Positions 16,223 through 23,243 of a stretch of 30,593 bases of DNA are shown piece after piece; the stretch's first letter is position 1, and every line of letters begins with the position of its first letter. Made by a program: the position numbers and the translations under genes. This DNA comes from JBNKDD01 sp050288085 (lineage in GTDB: Bacteria > Chloroflexota > Anaerolineae > Aggregatilineales > UBA3940). The notes beneath the pieces were generated by a model that made no database searches, was not told the origin of the DNA, and was given only the letters and a program-made list of their open reading frames with translations. Location of the stretch: assembly GCA_050288085.1 (NCBI GenBank), contig JBNKDD010000037.1:1-30593 (forward strand), read 5' to 3'.

Positions 16223-17344
16223 ATGATAAAGCGTTCAGCGGCACTCCTGATGCTGATCATCGCCTTGAGCGGCTGTACGTTGCCCAGCACAATACCAGCA
16301 ACTGCCAACCCGGATCATGTCACTGAAGAAATCGCAACTATTCAGCCGACATATCCACCCACCATCACACCTCCAGCCACAGCCACACGTACCCCGCACC
16401 CGACAAACACCCCCCGGCCAACCCCAACATCCACAGCCTCGCCGACCACCCCCACAGCAACAGAGGCAGAGACAGCGGACGAAACAAAAACGGGCGCACT
16501 ATCAACAGCCAGTGATGAGGCGGAATCCTCCCCAGCTGAGACAATCATAGACCCGACGGCGGCGGCAAATAATAACACGCTGGTTCCGGTCAGCAGCGGC
16601 CAATACAGCGGGCATCTAGCCAATATCGGCCCATACTTGAAAACCATCTACGCACGCGGACAACAGCTTGGAAACAATCCGCGGGCGTTCTCGAAGATCG
16701 GTGATTGCGAGGCAGCCTTCCCCACGTTTCTTCAGGACTTCGACAAGGGCACTTATGACCTGGCCGATTATGAATATCTTGAGGTAGTGCTAAAGCACTT
16801 CACCGGGTCGTTTAAGCATGTTGGTGAGGCCGCCGATGGGGGGATGTCATCGACAGCCCTGCTCAATGCCTTCTGGGCCAACCCTGATACCTGTGAGGCC
16901 GGTGAGACACCACTGGCCTGTGAATACCGGACACATAAACCCAGCATTGCCCTGATCATGGTCCGCACGATTGATATAAATGCTGTCGAGAATGGGCAAT
17001 ATCATAACGAGTTAACATCGATTGTACAGTACACCCTCGACCAGGGTATTATTCCTGTTTTATCGACCATTCCCTATTGGGGGCCGCAGAATCCCGACAC
17101 AGCCCTGATCAATGATACAATACGACAGGTGGCAGCCGAGAAGAATGTGCCATTATGGGATTTCTGGGTAACGTCTGAGCAGCTTCCGAATCGCGGGGTT
17201 ACGCAGGATTATCACATCGCTGACCCGGCCTATCAGCGGGCTACATTCTTCGATGCAGACTCACTGCGGATGGGGGTAACCCGACGGAACCTCGAAGCAT
17301 TGGAGGTGCTGCATGCTGTCCTGGCCCAGGTCAATAAAAATTAA
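16223..17344 (+). CDS. Lipoprotein with SGNH-like domain, close paralog of the 12791 product
   Basis: The ATG at 16223 is preferred because AGGGA lies 8 bases upstream; ATGs at 16196 and 16214 are less well placed. The signal ends in a lipobox A-L-S-G-C18. A long Pro/Thr linker (about 23-85) and an acidic stretch (about 80-115) lead to the SGNH-like domain (about 122-373), which is near-parallel to that of the 12791 gene: VSSGQYSGH, SKIGDC (C162), ETPLACEYRTHKP, TIPYWGP, VTSEQLPNRGVT and RRNLEALEVLHA are shared. As there, the nucleophile is Cys, GTND is RTID and the D-x-x-H pair is changed to Q-D-Y-H. The linker replaces the SH3b domain of its paralog. A fairly recent duplication is likely. 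Confidence 0.82.
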   Translation: MIKRSAALLMLIIALSGCTLPSTIPATANPDHVTEEIATIQPTYPPTITPPATATRTPHPTNTPRPTPTSTASPTTPTATEAETADETKTGALSTASDEAESSPAETIIDPTAAANNNTLVPVSSGQYSGHLANIGPYLKTIYARGQQLGNNPRAFSKIGDCEAAFPTFLQDFDKGTYDLADYEYLEVVLKHFTGSFKHVGEAADGGMSSTALLNAFWANPDTCEAGETPLACEYRTHKPSIALIMVRTIDINAVENGQYHNELTSIVQYTLDQGIIPVLSTIPYWGPQNPDTALINDTIRQVAAEKNVPLWDFWVTSEQLPNRGVTQDYHIADPAYQRATFFDADSLRMGVTRRNLEALEVLHAVLAQVNKN

Positions 17345-17397
17345 CAGATGGCAACAACAGGCCAATAGAGCAAGTTTATAGTGGAGAGAAGAAAGTT

Positions 17398-18108
17398 ATG
17401 CCCAAAAAAGCAGCAATAGGTGGGGTAGTGATCGTGATACTGGTGCTCCTCACAAGCCTGATCAGCGGGTGCGCGAAGCCCGCAGAAGAGACGGAATCAC
17501 CGGAAGAAGTCGAAGTGACGGAGGAGCAGGTCGAAACCGAGGAGCCGACAGTTGAGCCAACGGATACGGCCCAGCCCAGCGACACACCAGCCCCCACCGC
17601 GACAAAAACCCCGAAGCCAACCAAAACCCCGACATCCACCGCAACCGACACTCCGCTGCCCGCTGCCGGTGACTCGGAGGCAACGGAGGAGCCAGCCGAT
17701 ACCGTAGAGCCTACCCAGGAAGAATCTGTAGAGCCTACTCAGGAAGAGGCCGGTGAAGTGGTTCCGCCTGGAGAGAGTGTCTGGGTGTTGGACACAGAAG
17801 CATCTGAGACAGGCTCCAGCGCGGAATGCCCCGCTCCCTTCTTTGCGGACTTCTACGGGTTAGTGCGGATCGAGACGATTGATAACGGCGTAACCTGGAT
17901 GCGTGCCCAGGACGGAATAACCTACACCCTGCTGCGCCAGAGTCCCAATGTCTATTGGGGAACCGGGGCCAGCATCTATCCTGGTTATACGCTGACCATC
18001 AGCGTGGTGTTTACCAGCTCAAATGGGTTGGGCGCAACCTTCGTGCTGATCGATCAGGCGATTGAAGGGTGCAACCATTACTGGAAGTATGGGGGCACCC
18101 TGCGCTAA
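17398..18108 (+). CDS. Small lipoprotein with Glu/Pro/Thr-rich stalk and a C-terminal beta domain
   Basis: A signal peptide with lipobox L-I-S-G-C25 is followed by a stalk rich in Glu, Pro and Thr (about 28-125) that includes two copies of VEPTQEE. A compact C-terminal domain (about 135-236) is rich in aromatic and small residues and has two cysteines (AECPAP and EGCNHYW) that could form a disulfide between its ends. It resembles no family I can name. It is the last gene of the envelope cluster, 53 bases after the preceding gene, and is followed by a strong intrinsic terminator at 18126, so the set probably shares a transcript ending there. A GGAG lies about 11 bases before the ATG. Confidence 0.8.
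   Translation: MPKKAAIGGVVIVILVLLTSLISGCAKPAEETESPEEVEVTEEQVETEEPTVEPTDTAQPSDTPAPTATKTPKPTKTPTSTATDTPLPAAGDSEATEEPADTVEPTQEESVEPTQEEAGEVVPPGESVWVLDTEASETGSSAECPAPFFADFYGLVRIETIDNGVTWMRAQDGITYTLLRQSPNVYWGTGASIYPGYTLTISVVFTSSNGLGATFVLIDQAIEGCNHYWKYGGTLR
17704..17748 (+). repeat. Two-copy 24-bp in-frame tandem repeat in lipoprotein stalk
   Basis: GTAGAGCCTACCCAGGAAGA is followed 24 bases on by GTAGAGCCTACTCAGGAAGA; only one base differs. It encodes VEPTQEE twice and lengthens the stalk of the lipoprotein at 17398. Confidence 0.8.
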
Positions 18109-18125
18109 GGATCATGACTTGGGAG

Positions 18126-18163
18126 GAGCGGTGTGGCAGTGATGCACACCGCTCTATTTGTTT
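18126..18163 (+). terminator. Rho-independent terminator of the envelope cluster
   Basis: A perfect 10-bp stem GAGCGGTGTG (18126-18135) / CACACCGCTC (18145-18154) with a 9-base loop is followed by TATTTGTTT. It lies 17 bases after the stop of the last lipoprotein gene and before hsdM, which it separates transcriptionally. Confidence 0.85.
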
Positions 18164-18192
18164 CCGCACAGTGAAGTGAATGGCAAACCTTA

Positions 18193-19713
18193 ATGCATCA
18201 ACATAACGAACTCGAAAAACGGCTGTGGGAAGCCGCCGACCAACTCCGGGCCAACTCCGGGATGCGGGTAGGTGAATATTCTCTGCCGGTGCTGGGCCTG
18301 ATCTTCCTGAAGTATGCGGACGCTCGTTTTGAGGAAGCAACAAACCGGCTGTCGGACAATCACAAGTCAGGGTCGACTGTGCTCTACCTGCCGGAGGGAG
18401 CGTGGTATTCCACCCTGATGAAAAAAGATGAGAATGTCGGGCAGGCGATCAACGATGCCATGGAGTTGATCGAAGCGGAAAATGTGGCGCTCAAGGATGT
18501 GCTGCCCAAAACTTACCACCGGATGGAGAACTTTCTGCTGGTTGAACTGCTGCGCATCTTCAACACGATCCCGATGGACATTGAAGGCGATGTATTCGGG
18601 CGTATCTACGAGTACTTCCTGGGCAAGTTTGCGTCGGCGGAAGGTCAGCGCGGCGGCGAGTTCTTCACCCCAACCAGCCTTGTCAAGCTGATCGTCGAGA
18701 TCATCGAGCCGTATCACGGGCGTATCTTCGATCCGGCCTGTGGGTCGGGCGGGATGTTTGTGCAGAGTGCCCATTTTGTCAAACAGCATCAAGGCAATGT
18801 CAACGGAGATGGAGATACCAGCATCTACGGGCAGGAGAAGATCACCCAGACGGTGCGACTGGCAAAAATGAATCTGGCCGTGCACGGGTTGGAAGGCGAT
18901 ATCCGCCCGGCGAATACCTATTATGAAGACCCTCACAAGATGCTGGGCCGGTTCGACTTTGTGATGGCTAATCCGCCGTTTAATGTGGACGGGGTGGATT
19001 ACGAGCGGCTGAGGGATGACCCGCGCCTGCCCTTCGGTATTCCATCAACAGATAACGCCAACACCCTCTGGATTCAGTTTTTCTACAGCGCCTTAACGAT
19101 GAACGGGCGGGCCGGATTTGTGATGGCAAACTCGGCCAGCGATGCCCGCGACGGACAACAAAACAGAATTCGTGAAGGATTGATCCGGTCAGGCGCGGTA
19201 GATGTGATGGTGGCTGTTGGCCCTAACTTCTTCCATAACGTCACGCTGCCCTGTATGCTGTGGTTTCTCGACCGGAGCGAAGCACGACAGGATACGACGT
19301 TGTTCATCGATGCGCGGAAGATTTTTATCCAGGTGGTACGTGCCCGGCGCGAATACACCCCCGACCAGATCGAGTTTATCGGCAATATTGCCCGGCTGTA
19401 CCGGGGACAGGAGCCGGAGTTGTGGCGAGGAAGTGGGAAATGGCTGCACGAACTGTTCCCGGATGGCGTATATCAAGACATCCCTGGCCTGTGTAAAGTC
19501 GCCACTCTAGATGAGATCGCCGCGCAGGGATGGAGCCTCAATCCGGGGCGCTATGTGGGAGTCGCCGCCCGTGAAGATAACGATGGCTTTGATTTCAAGC
19601 GGACCATGACCGAGCTGTACGAACGGCTGGAACTGTTGAACGTTGAAGCGCACGAACTGGAGAAACAGATTAGCGAGGATATGCTGTGGCTGTTGAGAGA
19701 TGATGATGATTGA
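18193..19713 (+). CDS. hsdM: Type I restriction-modification DNA adenine methyltransferase subunit HsdM
   Basis: A 506-residue protein with the HsdM N-terminal helical domain (about 5-140, beginning ELEKRLWEAADQLRANSGM). The N6-adenine methyltransferase domain follows, with the AdoMet-binding motif I DPACGSGGMF (180-189) and catalytic motif IV N260-P-P-F. It would methylate adenine within a bipartite target chosen by HsdS, in the M2S complex. Length and motif order are normal for the family. Its stop overlaps the region of the hsdS start. No hsdR is found on either side within the window, so as seen this is a modification-only pair; the nuclease gene may be elsewhere. The Shine-Dalgarno sequence is weak. 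Confidence 0.96.
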   Translation: MHQHNELEKRLWEAADQLRANSGMRVGEYSLPVLGLIFLKYADARFEEATNRLSDNHKSGSTVLYLPEGAWYSTLMKKDENVGQAINDAMELIEAENVALKDVLPKTYHRMENFLLVELLRIFNTIPMDIEGDVFGRIYEYFLGKFASAEGQRGGEFFTPTSLVKLIVEIIEPYHGRIFDPACGSGGMFVQSAHFVKQHQGNVNGDGDTSIYGQEKITQTVRLAKMNLAVHGLEGDIRPANTYYEDPHKMLGRFDFVMANPPFNVDGVDYERLRDDPRLPFGIPSTDNANTLWIQFFYSALTMNGRAGFVMANSASDARDGQQNRIREGLIRSGAVDVMVAVGPNFFHNVTLPCMLWFLDRSEARQDTTLFIDARKIFIQVVRARREYTPDQIEFIGNIARLYRGQEPELWRGSGKWLHELFPDGVYQDIPGLCKVATLDEIAAQGWSLNPGRYVGVAAREDNDGFDFKRTMTELYERLELLNVEAHELEKQISEDMLWLLRDDDD

Positions 19714-19715
19714 TT

Positions 19716-21086
19716 ATGATTGACAAAATATCCGGCTCTGCATTTCTCGACTATTGTGAAAACCTGCGTGCAGAGAATCCAAAGCGATACAAAAAGGTAT
19801 CTCCACTACTCGATTTACCCAGACCGCCGTTACCGGATAATTGGGTTTGGGCCAGCCTGTCCCAGGTTTGTGAACGGGTATCGGTCGGGCATGTTGGGTC
19901 CACCGCCCCATTCTTTTGCGATCCAACTGAAGGCATTCCTTTGATTCGATCACAGGATGTTCGACCTGGCAGGCTGGATATTGAGAATGCCGCTTGCATA
20001 ACACGAGAGTTTCATGACAGCCATAAGAAATTCCATTTACGGGGAGGGGATATTCTCATAGTCAGGTCAGGAGCTAATCGAGGAGATTGCTGCGTGGTTC
20101 CTGATAACATGGGGAATCTCAACTGTGCCAATATCATATTTGCCCGTCCTATAATGCCAAACGGGTATCTCGGCTACTATTTGCAAAGTCCATTGGGGCG
20201 AGAATGGCTCCTTGCTTTGTCGACAGGTTCAGCACAGGGTATTATCAATACGCGATCAATAGCCAGCATTCCTGTCCCTATACCATCCCTTTCAACTCAA
20301 CAAACCATTTCCAGGATACTCTCCACCTACGACGCCCTGATCGAGAACAACCGGCAGCGTATCGCCGTATTGGAAGCTGCTGCTCAGACCCTCTACCGCG
20401 AATGGTTTGTCGAGATGCGCTTTCCCGGCTGGGAGAATGTCGAGGGGATTCCGGTTGGTTGGGAGATCACGGCTTTAGGGGAAGTCAGTTCTCTTATTAC
20501 CAGGGGCTACCCGCCCGTCTATGAAGATGAGTCCAACTGCCGTGTTATTAATCAGAAATGCATTGGTGACTTCAAGCTAGATCTATCATTAACACGCGGC
20601 AATAATGAGGATCAACGCCCCATTAACAAGACTGAAAGATTTGTAGCGTTTGGCGATATACTGATCAACTCAACGGGAATTGGAACGCTTGGTAGGGTGG
20701 CACAGGTTTATGATGATCTGGTGAAGCATACAGTAGATTCTCATGTTACTATAGTCAGGCCGGACCGGTTAAAAATTAACGTTGACTACTTTGGTATGTT
20801 ACTCCAAGATATGCAATATATCTTTGAGCAGATGGGGCGAGGAGCAACAAATCAAACAGAACTCAGAAGGACTGAAGTCGAGGAGTTGACAATCCTGAAA
20901 CCTCTTCGAGCCACACAAGAGCAGTTCTCAGAGCTTGTACACCCAATGCGTCAACTCATACAGGAATTGCTTAAACGCAATGCTGTCCTACGCAGAACCC
21001 GCGATCTACTGCTGCCACGTTTTATCCCTCAGAGTTCGCTACACCATTGCGGCAGTAGAAGCAAATCAATGCCGATGTCAAAATGA
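19716..21086 (+). CDS. hsdS: Type I restriction-modification specificity subunit HsdS
   Basis: The ATG at 19716 is chosen; a TTG at 19710 overlapping the hsdM stop would add two residues. The protein has two target-recognition domains (about 30-190 and 235-395). Each is followed by a conserved helical spacer (about 195-230 with AVLEAAAQTLYREWFVEMRF, and about 405-440 with RRTRDLLLPRF). The two domains read the two halves of the target and the helices set the distance between them. The C-terminus after LLPRF is basic and does not show the usual L-[IS]-S-G-E-I/L-D tail, so the last about 20 residues may be altered. Base composition is more AT-rich in the recognition domains than in hsdM, as is common in exchangeable specificity genes. 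Confidence 0.94.
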   Translation: MIDKISGSAFLDYCENLRAENPKRYKKVSPLLDLPRPPLPDNWVWASLSQVCERVSVGHVGSTAPFFCDPTEGIPLIRSQDVRPGRLDIENAACITREFHDSHKKFHLRGGDILIVRSGANRGDCCVVPDNMGNLNCANIIFARPIMPNGYLGYYLQSPLGREWLLALSTGSAQGIINTRSIASIPVPIPSLSTQQTISRILSTYDALIENNRQRIAVLEAAAQTLYREWFVEMRFPGWENVEGIPVGWEITALGEVSSLITRGYPPVYEDESNCRVINQKCIGDFKLDLSLTRGNNEDQRPINKTERFVAFGDILINSTGIGTLGRVAQVYDDLVKHTVDSHVTIVRPDRLKINVDYFGMLLQDMQYIFEQMGRGATNQTELRRTEVEELTILKPLRATQEQFSELVHPMRQLIQELLKRNAVLRRTRDLLLPRFIPQSSLHHCGSRSKSMPMSK

Positions 21087-21147
21087 CAGGTTTTAGCAGA
21101 AATAGCTATTGATCCTTAATATTTTAAGGGTGACAGATCAGGCTCAA

Positions 21148-21176
21148 TTGACATTGATTTATTTGTCTTATATAAT
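21148..21176 (+). promoter_or_regulatory. Perfect-consensus sigma70 promoter
   Basis: TTGACA (21148-21153), a 17-base spacer, then TATAAT (21171-21176): both hexamers and the spacing match the consensus exactly. The start would be near 21183. So strong a promoter usually needs repression, which the operator just downstream can supply. It faces the ytf-like transporter. Confidence 0.85.
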
Positions 21177-21178
21177 AT

Positions 21179-21192
21179 TGTTAACGTTACCG
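21179..21192. promoter_or_regulatory. LacI/GalR-family operator candidate overlapping the transcription start
   Basis: TGTTAACGTTACCG has the central CG and A-x-CG-x-T core of LacI/GalR-family sites and agrees with 12 of 14 positions of the CcpA-like consensus TGWNANCGNTNWCA. It covers the predicted start site, the usual place for repression. The regulator gene is not in the window. Confidence 0.55.
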
Positions 21193-21194
21193 GG

Positions 21195-21213
21195 AAGGTT
21201 AACGAAAAACCTT
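21195..21213 (+). promoter_or_regulatory. Hairpin near the 5' end of the transporter mRNA
   Basis: AAGGTT (21195-21200) pairs with AACCTT (21208-21213) around a 7-base A-rich loop. It would sit about 12 bases into the transcript and could protect its 5' end; the DNA may also serve as a second half-operator. Confidence 0.35.
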
Positions 21214-21247
21214 ACGTTCTGTAGGATTTTTACAAGCATTTTATCCT

Positions 21248-21297
21248 GGGTGATAAATAACAGGGCTAACATTATCGAATAAATTCGATTATCACCC
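21248..21297 (+). promoter_or_regulatory. Nested inverted repeats in the transporter leader
   Basis: GGGTGATAA (21248-21256) is the exact complement of TTATCACCC (21289-21297). Just inside the right arm lies the palindrome ATCGAAT-AA-ATTCGAT (21274-21289), which shares one base with it. The two pairings could coexist or compete, giving a structured leader or an operator pair. Confidence 0.4.
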
Positions 21298-21720
21298 CAC
21301 TACACTTGTTTGCAGCCTCATACACTAAACCCAGCATCAAATCCAGGGCTGCAACAGCAGGATTAAAGTATCTCGCATTAAATGATATTTAGAACCTATC
21401 TGTAAATCACCACAGGGACAACACAAGCCAAAGGTTTGTCCGGGCGCGACAGTGAGCACTCGAAGTGGCCCTACGCAATTATGGATAGATATTAAACAAA
21501 CTGAAGAGTAAAACTACACACTATTACATAACCCCGCCAACGAAGCGAACAAGTGCGGTATTTAGAGAGTACACAGTAGCAATAAACCAAGGATTTTTTC
21601 CAGTCGATTATAGACCCCCATTATGAGCAAGGGTTCATGTGCAGCAGGTGGAGACACAACCACTAAAACCCTTTGGAAGGGAGGAAAGCCTATTAGAGAA
21701 GAAGGGGATTTTGTCCAAGT

Positions 21721-21754
21721 GCCATGTGACCATGGCCGAAGCTTTTTCGCTTCG
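21721..21754 (+). promoter_or_regulatory. Two adjacent hairpins shortly before the transporter start
   Basis: GCCATG-TGAC-CATGGC (21721-21736) is followed immediately by CGAAGC-TTTTTC-GCTTCG (21737-21754). They lie about 55 bases upstream of the binding-protein ATG and may structure the end of the leader. No T-run follows. Confidence 0.35.
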
Positions 21755-21808
21755 AAATCATCAACACATGAAAAGACACACCATAACAGGAATGTTAAGG
21801 AGAGAATG

Positions 21809-22819
21809 ATGAGAATCACAAAAATCTTGATCATGCTTACATTAGCAGTGTTACTTCTTTCTGCTTGCGGTGGGACCGCCGCACCGGCAGCTCCCGCTGA
21901 AGAAGCTGCTCCTGCCGAGGAAGAAGCTGCTCCCGCTGAGGCGAAGACCTATGCTGATATGACGATGTGCTACCCTCAGCTCGGTGCTGAGAGTGACTGG
22001 CGTACTGCCAACAGCGCTTCCTTCAAGCAGACTGCGGAAGAATTAGGCTTCGAACTGATCTTCTCCGACGCCCAACAGAAGCAGGAAAACCAGATCTCAG
22101 CCATGCGTGCCTGCATCCAGCAGGGCGTGGATGTGATCGCTCTGCCCCCCGTGGTTGAAGATGGTTGGGATGCTGTCCTGACAGAAGCCAAGAATGCCGG
22201 TATCCCGGTCATTATCGTGGACCGTTCCGTCTCGGCAGATGAGTCCCTGTATGCCGCCCACATCGGCTCCAACATGTCTTTGGAAGGCGAGCGCGCCGCT
22301 GAAGAATTCAACAAGCAATTCCCCGAAGGCGCCAAGGTTCTTGAGCTGTCTGGAACGACCGGTTCCGGCGCTGCAGTCGGTCGCGCTGAAGGCTTCCGCG
22401 CTGCGCTCAATGACAACATCGAGATCATCGACTCACAGACGGGTAACTTCACCCGCGCGGAAGCTCTGCCGGTGATGCAGGCATTCCTGAAGAAGTACGA
22501 GCCCGGTGTTGATTTCCAGGGTATCTTCATCCACAACGACGACATGGGCATCGGCGCAATCGAAGCCCTGAAGGCCGCAGGCGTTGAGCCGGGCGATCTG
22601 TTCATCGTCTCTGTGGACGGCACTCGTGGTGGCTTCCAGGCCATGATCGACGGGTGGTTCCAGGCTGATGTTGAATGCAATCCTCTGCTTGGCCCACAGG
22701 TCGCGGAAATGGCCCTGGCGCTCATCAATGGCGAGACCATCGATCGCGAAGTTCTCACCAACGAGACTGTCTACTATCCTGACAATGCCGAAGAATTGCT
22801 GCCAAGCCGTCAATACTAA
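21809..22819 (+). CDS. ytfQ: Sugar-binding lipoprotein of ABC importer, YtfQ-like (galactofuranose type)
   Basis: The ATG at 21809 is preferred (AAGGAG 6 bases upstream); the adjacent ATG at 21806 is equally plausible. A signal with lipobox L-L-S-A-C20 is followed by an Ala/Pro/Glu stalk, then a periplasmic-binding-protein fold of the RbsB class (about 45-336). Stretches match E. coli YtfQ closely: LGAESDWR, DAQQKQENQI, QGVDVIALPPVVEDGW, DRSVSA, SQTGNFTR and IHNDDMGIGAIEA. YtfQ binds the furanose form of galactose. In this organism it is lipid-anchored to the membrane outer face. It is first in the operon, under the promoter at 21148, and is followed by a stable hairpin (22860-22901) that may favour its higher expression. 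Confidence 0.88.
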   Translation: MRITKILIMLTLAVLLLSACGGTAAPAAPAEEAAPAEEEAAPAEAKTYADMTMCYPQLGAESDWRTANSASFKQTAEELGFELIFSDAQQKQENQISAMRACIQQGVDVIALPPVVEDGWDAVLTEAKNAGIPVIIVDRSVSADESLYAAHIGSNMSLEGERAAEEFNKQFPEGAKVLELSGTTGSGAAVGRAEGFRAALNDNIEIIDSQTGNFTRAEALPVMQAFLKKYEPGVDFQGIFIHNDDMGIGAIEALKAAGVEPGDLFIVSVDGTRGGFQAMIDGWFQADVECNPLLGPQVAEMALALINGETIDREVLTNETVYYPDNAEELLPSRQY

Positions 22820-22859
22820 AACGGTAAGGTCTGTGTACCTCTACACAGAATAATCTAGT

Positions 22860-22901
22860 TGACAGGGAAGTGGCACAAAGCAGGACGCCGCTTCCCTGTC
22901 A
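22860..22901 (+). promoter_or_regulatory. Stable intergenic hairpin after ytfQ
   Basis: TGACAGGGAAG (22860-22870) pairs perfectly with CTTCCCTGTCA (22891-22901) around a 20-base loop. No T-run follows, so it is more likely an mRNA 3'-end stabiliser or partial attenuator than a full terminator, as known after binding-protein genes such as malE. Confidence 0.55.
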
Positions 22902-22930
22902 CAAGAGGCGGTAAATGTAACAATTCTTTC

Positions 22931-22958
22931 TTGACAGACATTCCGGTCATTGTAAAAT
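22931..22958 (+). promoter_or_regulatory. Candidate internal promoter for the permease/ATPase genes
   Basis: TTGACA (22931-22936), 16-base spacer, TAAAAT (22953-22958; five of six matches). The start would be near 22965, some 280 bases before the permease ATG. It would allow the membrane components to be made independently of ytfQ. Confidence 0.6.
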
Positions 22959-23004
22959 TGCATTGCTGAGGACATAAATCTGAGGGATGGGCCTAGTGAA
23001 ATTG

Positions 23005-23099
23005 GGCGCAAATGACCCCACAGTTGAGACACCATTCCCCCCCAACAACGACCATCAAAGTATTTTGCCGTAAAGCGTGACGATGGGATTATTTGCGCC
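23005..23099. repeat. Separated 9-bp inverted repeat in permease leader
   Basis: GGCGCAAAT (23005-23013) and ATTTGCGCC (23091-23099) are exact complements 77 bases apart, downstream of the internal promoter. They could close a long-range RNA stem or be two operator half-sites. The GGAGG of the following short ORF lies at 23112-23116, outside the stem. Confidence 0.4.
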
Positions 23100-23123
23100 G
23101 CAAAACACTGGGGAGGAAAGGCG

Positions 23124-23240
23124 TTGAAAGAAAAACTTCAAATGGGCAATTGTGTTGCGGTGGTGCATGACCGTAAAAGGGTCACCGAATGTTCTGGCAG
23201 CGTGGAAGACCAAGACCCTGACTCATACCATGGCAGGTGA
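23124..23240 (+). CDS. Possible short leader ORF (38 aa) before the permease gene
   Basis: A TTG start with GGGGAGG 7 bases upstream, the best ribosome-binding site in this gap, opens a 38-codon frame (KEKLQMGNCVAVVHDRKR and so on). Its TGA ends three bases before the permease ATG at 23244. The permease itself has only a weak site (AGGTGA), so coupling through this short frame is plausible. The peptide has no signal, helix or recognisable motif. A chance ORF remains possible. Confidence 0.35.
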   Translation: MKEKLQMGNCVAVVHDRKRVTECSGSVEDQDPDSYHGR

Positions 23241-23243
23241 ATT

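Larger units (their letters stand above)
21087..21805 (+). other. Long intergenic region / presumed leader of the sugar transporter operon (719 bp)
   Basis: No convincing gene lies here. It holds an AT hairpin after hsdS (CCTTAA 21114-21119 / TTAAGG 21124-21129), a consensus promoter (21148-21176), a LacI-type operator (21179-21192), a hairpin at 21195-21213, the nested stems at 21248-21297, a further hairpin around GGAC...GTCC near 21417-21441 and the paired hairpins at 21721-21754. If the promoter is used, the mRNA leader is about 620 nt long. Confidence 0.65.
22820..23123 (+). other. Intergenic region between binding-protein and permease genes
   Basis: It contains a stable hairpin (22860-22901), a strong promoter candidate (22931-22958) and a 9-bp inverted repeat with arms 78 bases apart (23005-23099). 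No gene of ordinary length is seen; a 38-codon ORF starts right after it at 23124. Confidence 0.5.

Noticed and set aside
16360..16480. Repetitive CA/CC-rich stretch as a possible tandem-repeat array or CRISPR
   Set aside because: It is codon repetition for a Pro/Thr linker with no regular repeat-spacer pattern.
16317..16550. Pro/Gln/His-rich ORF
   Set aside because: It is an alternate frame of the Pro/Thr linker of the lipoprotein at 16223.
21000..21086. Frameshift in the 3' end of hsdS
   Set aside because: The tail after LLPRF is unusual, but I could not recognise the expected tail in another frame, so there is no positive evidence.
21623..21808. N-terminal extension of the sugar-binding protein by about 62 codons
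   Set aside because: The AAGGAG site and the lipoprotein signal begin at 21797-21809. The extension has no signal-like or domain features and covers two hairpins.
21562..21834. Minus-strand hydrophobic 90-codon ORF
   Set aside because: It is antisense to the hairpin leader and the lipoprotein signal; its hydrophobic start mirrors the signal peptide. No ribosome-binding site is seen.
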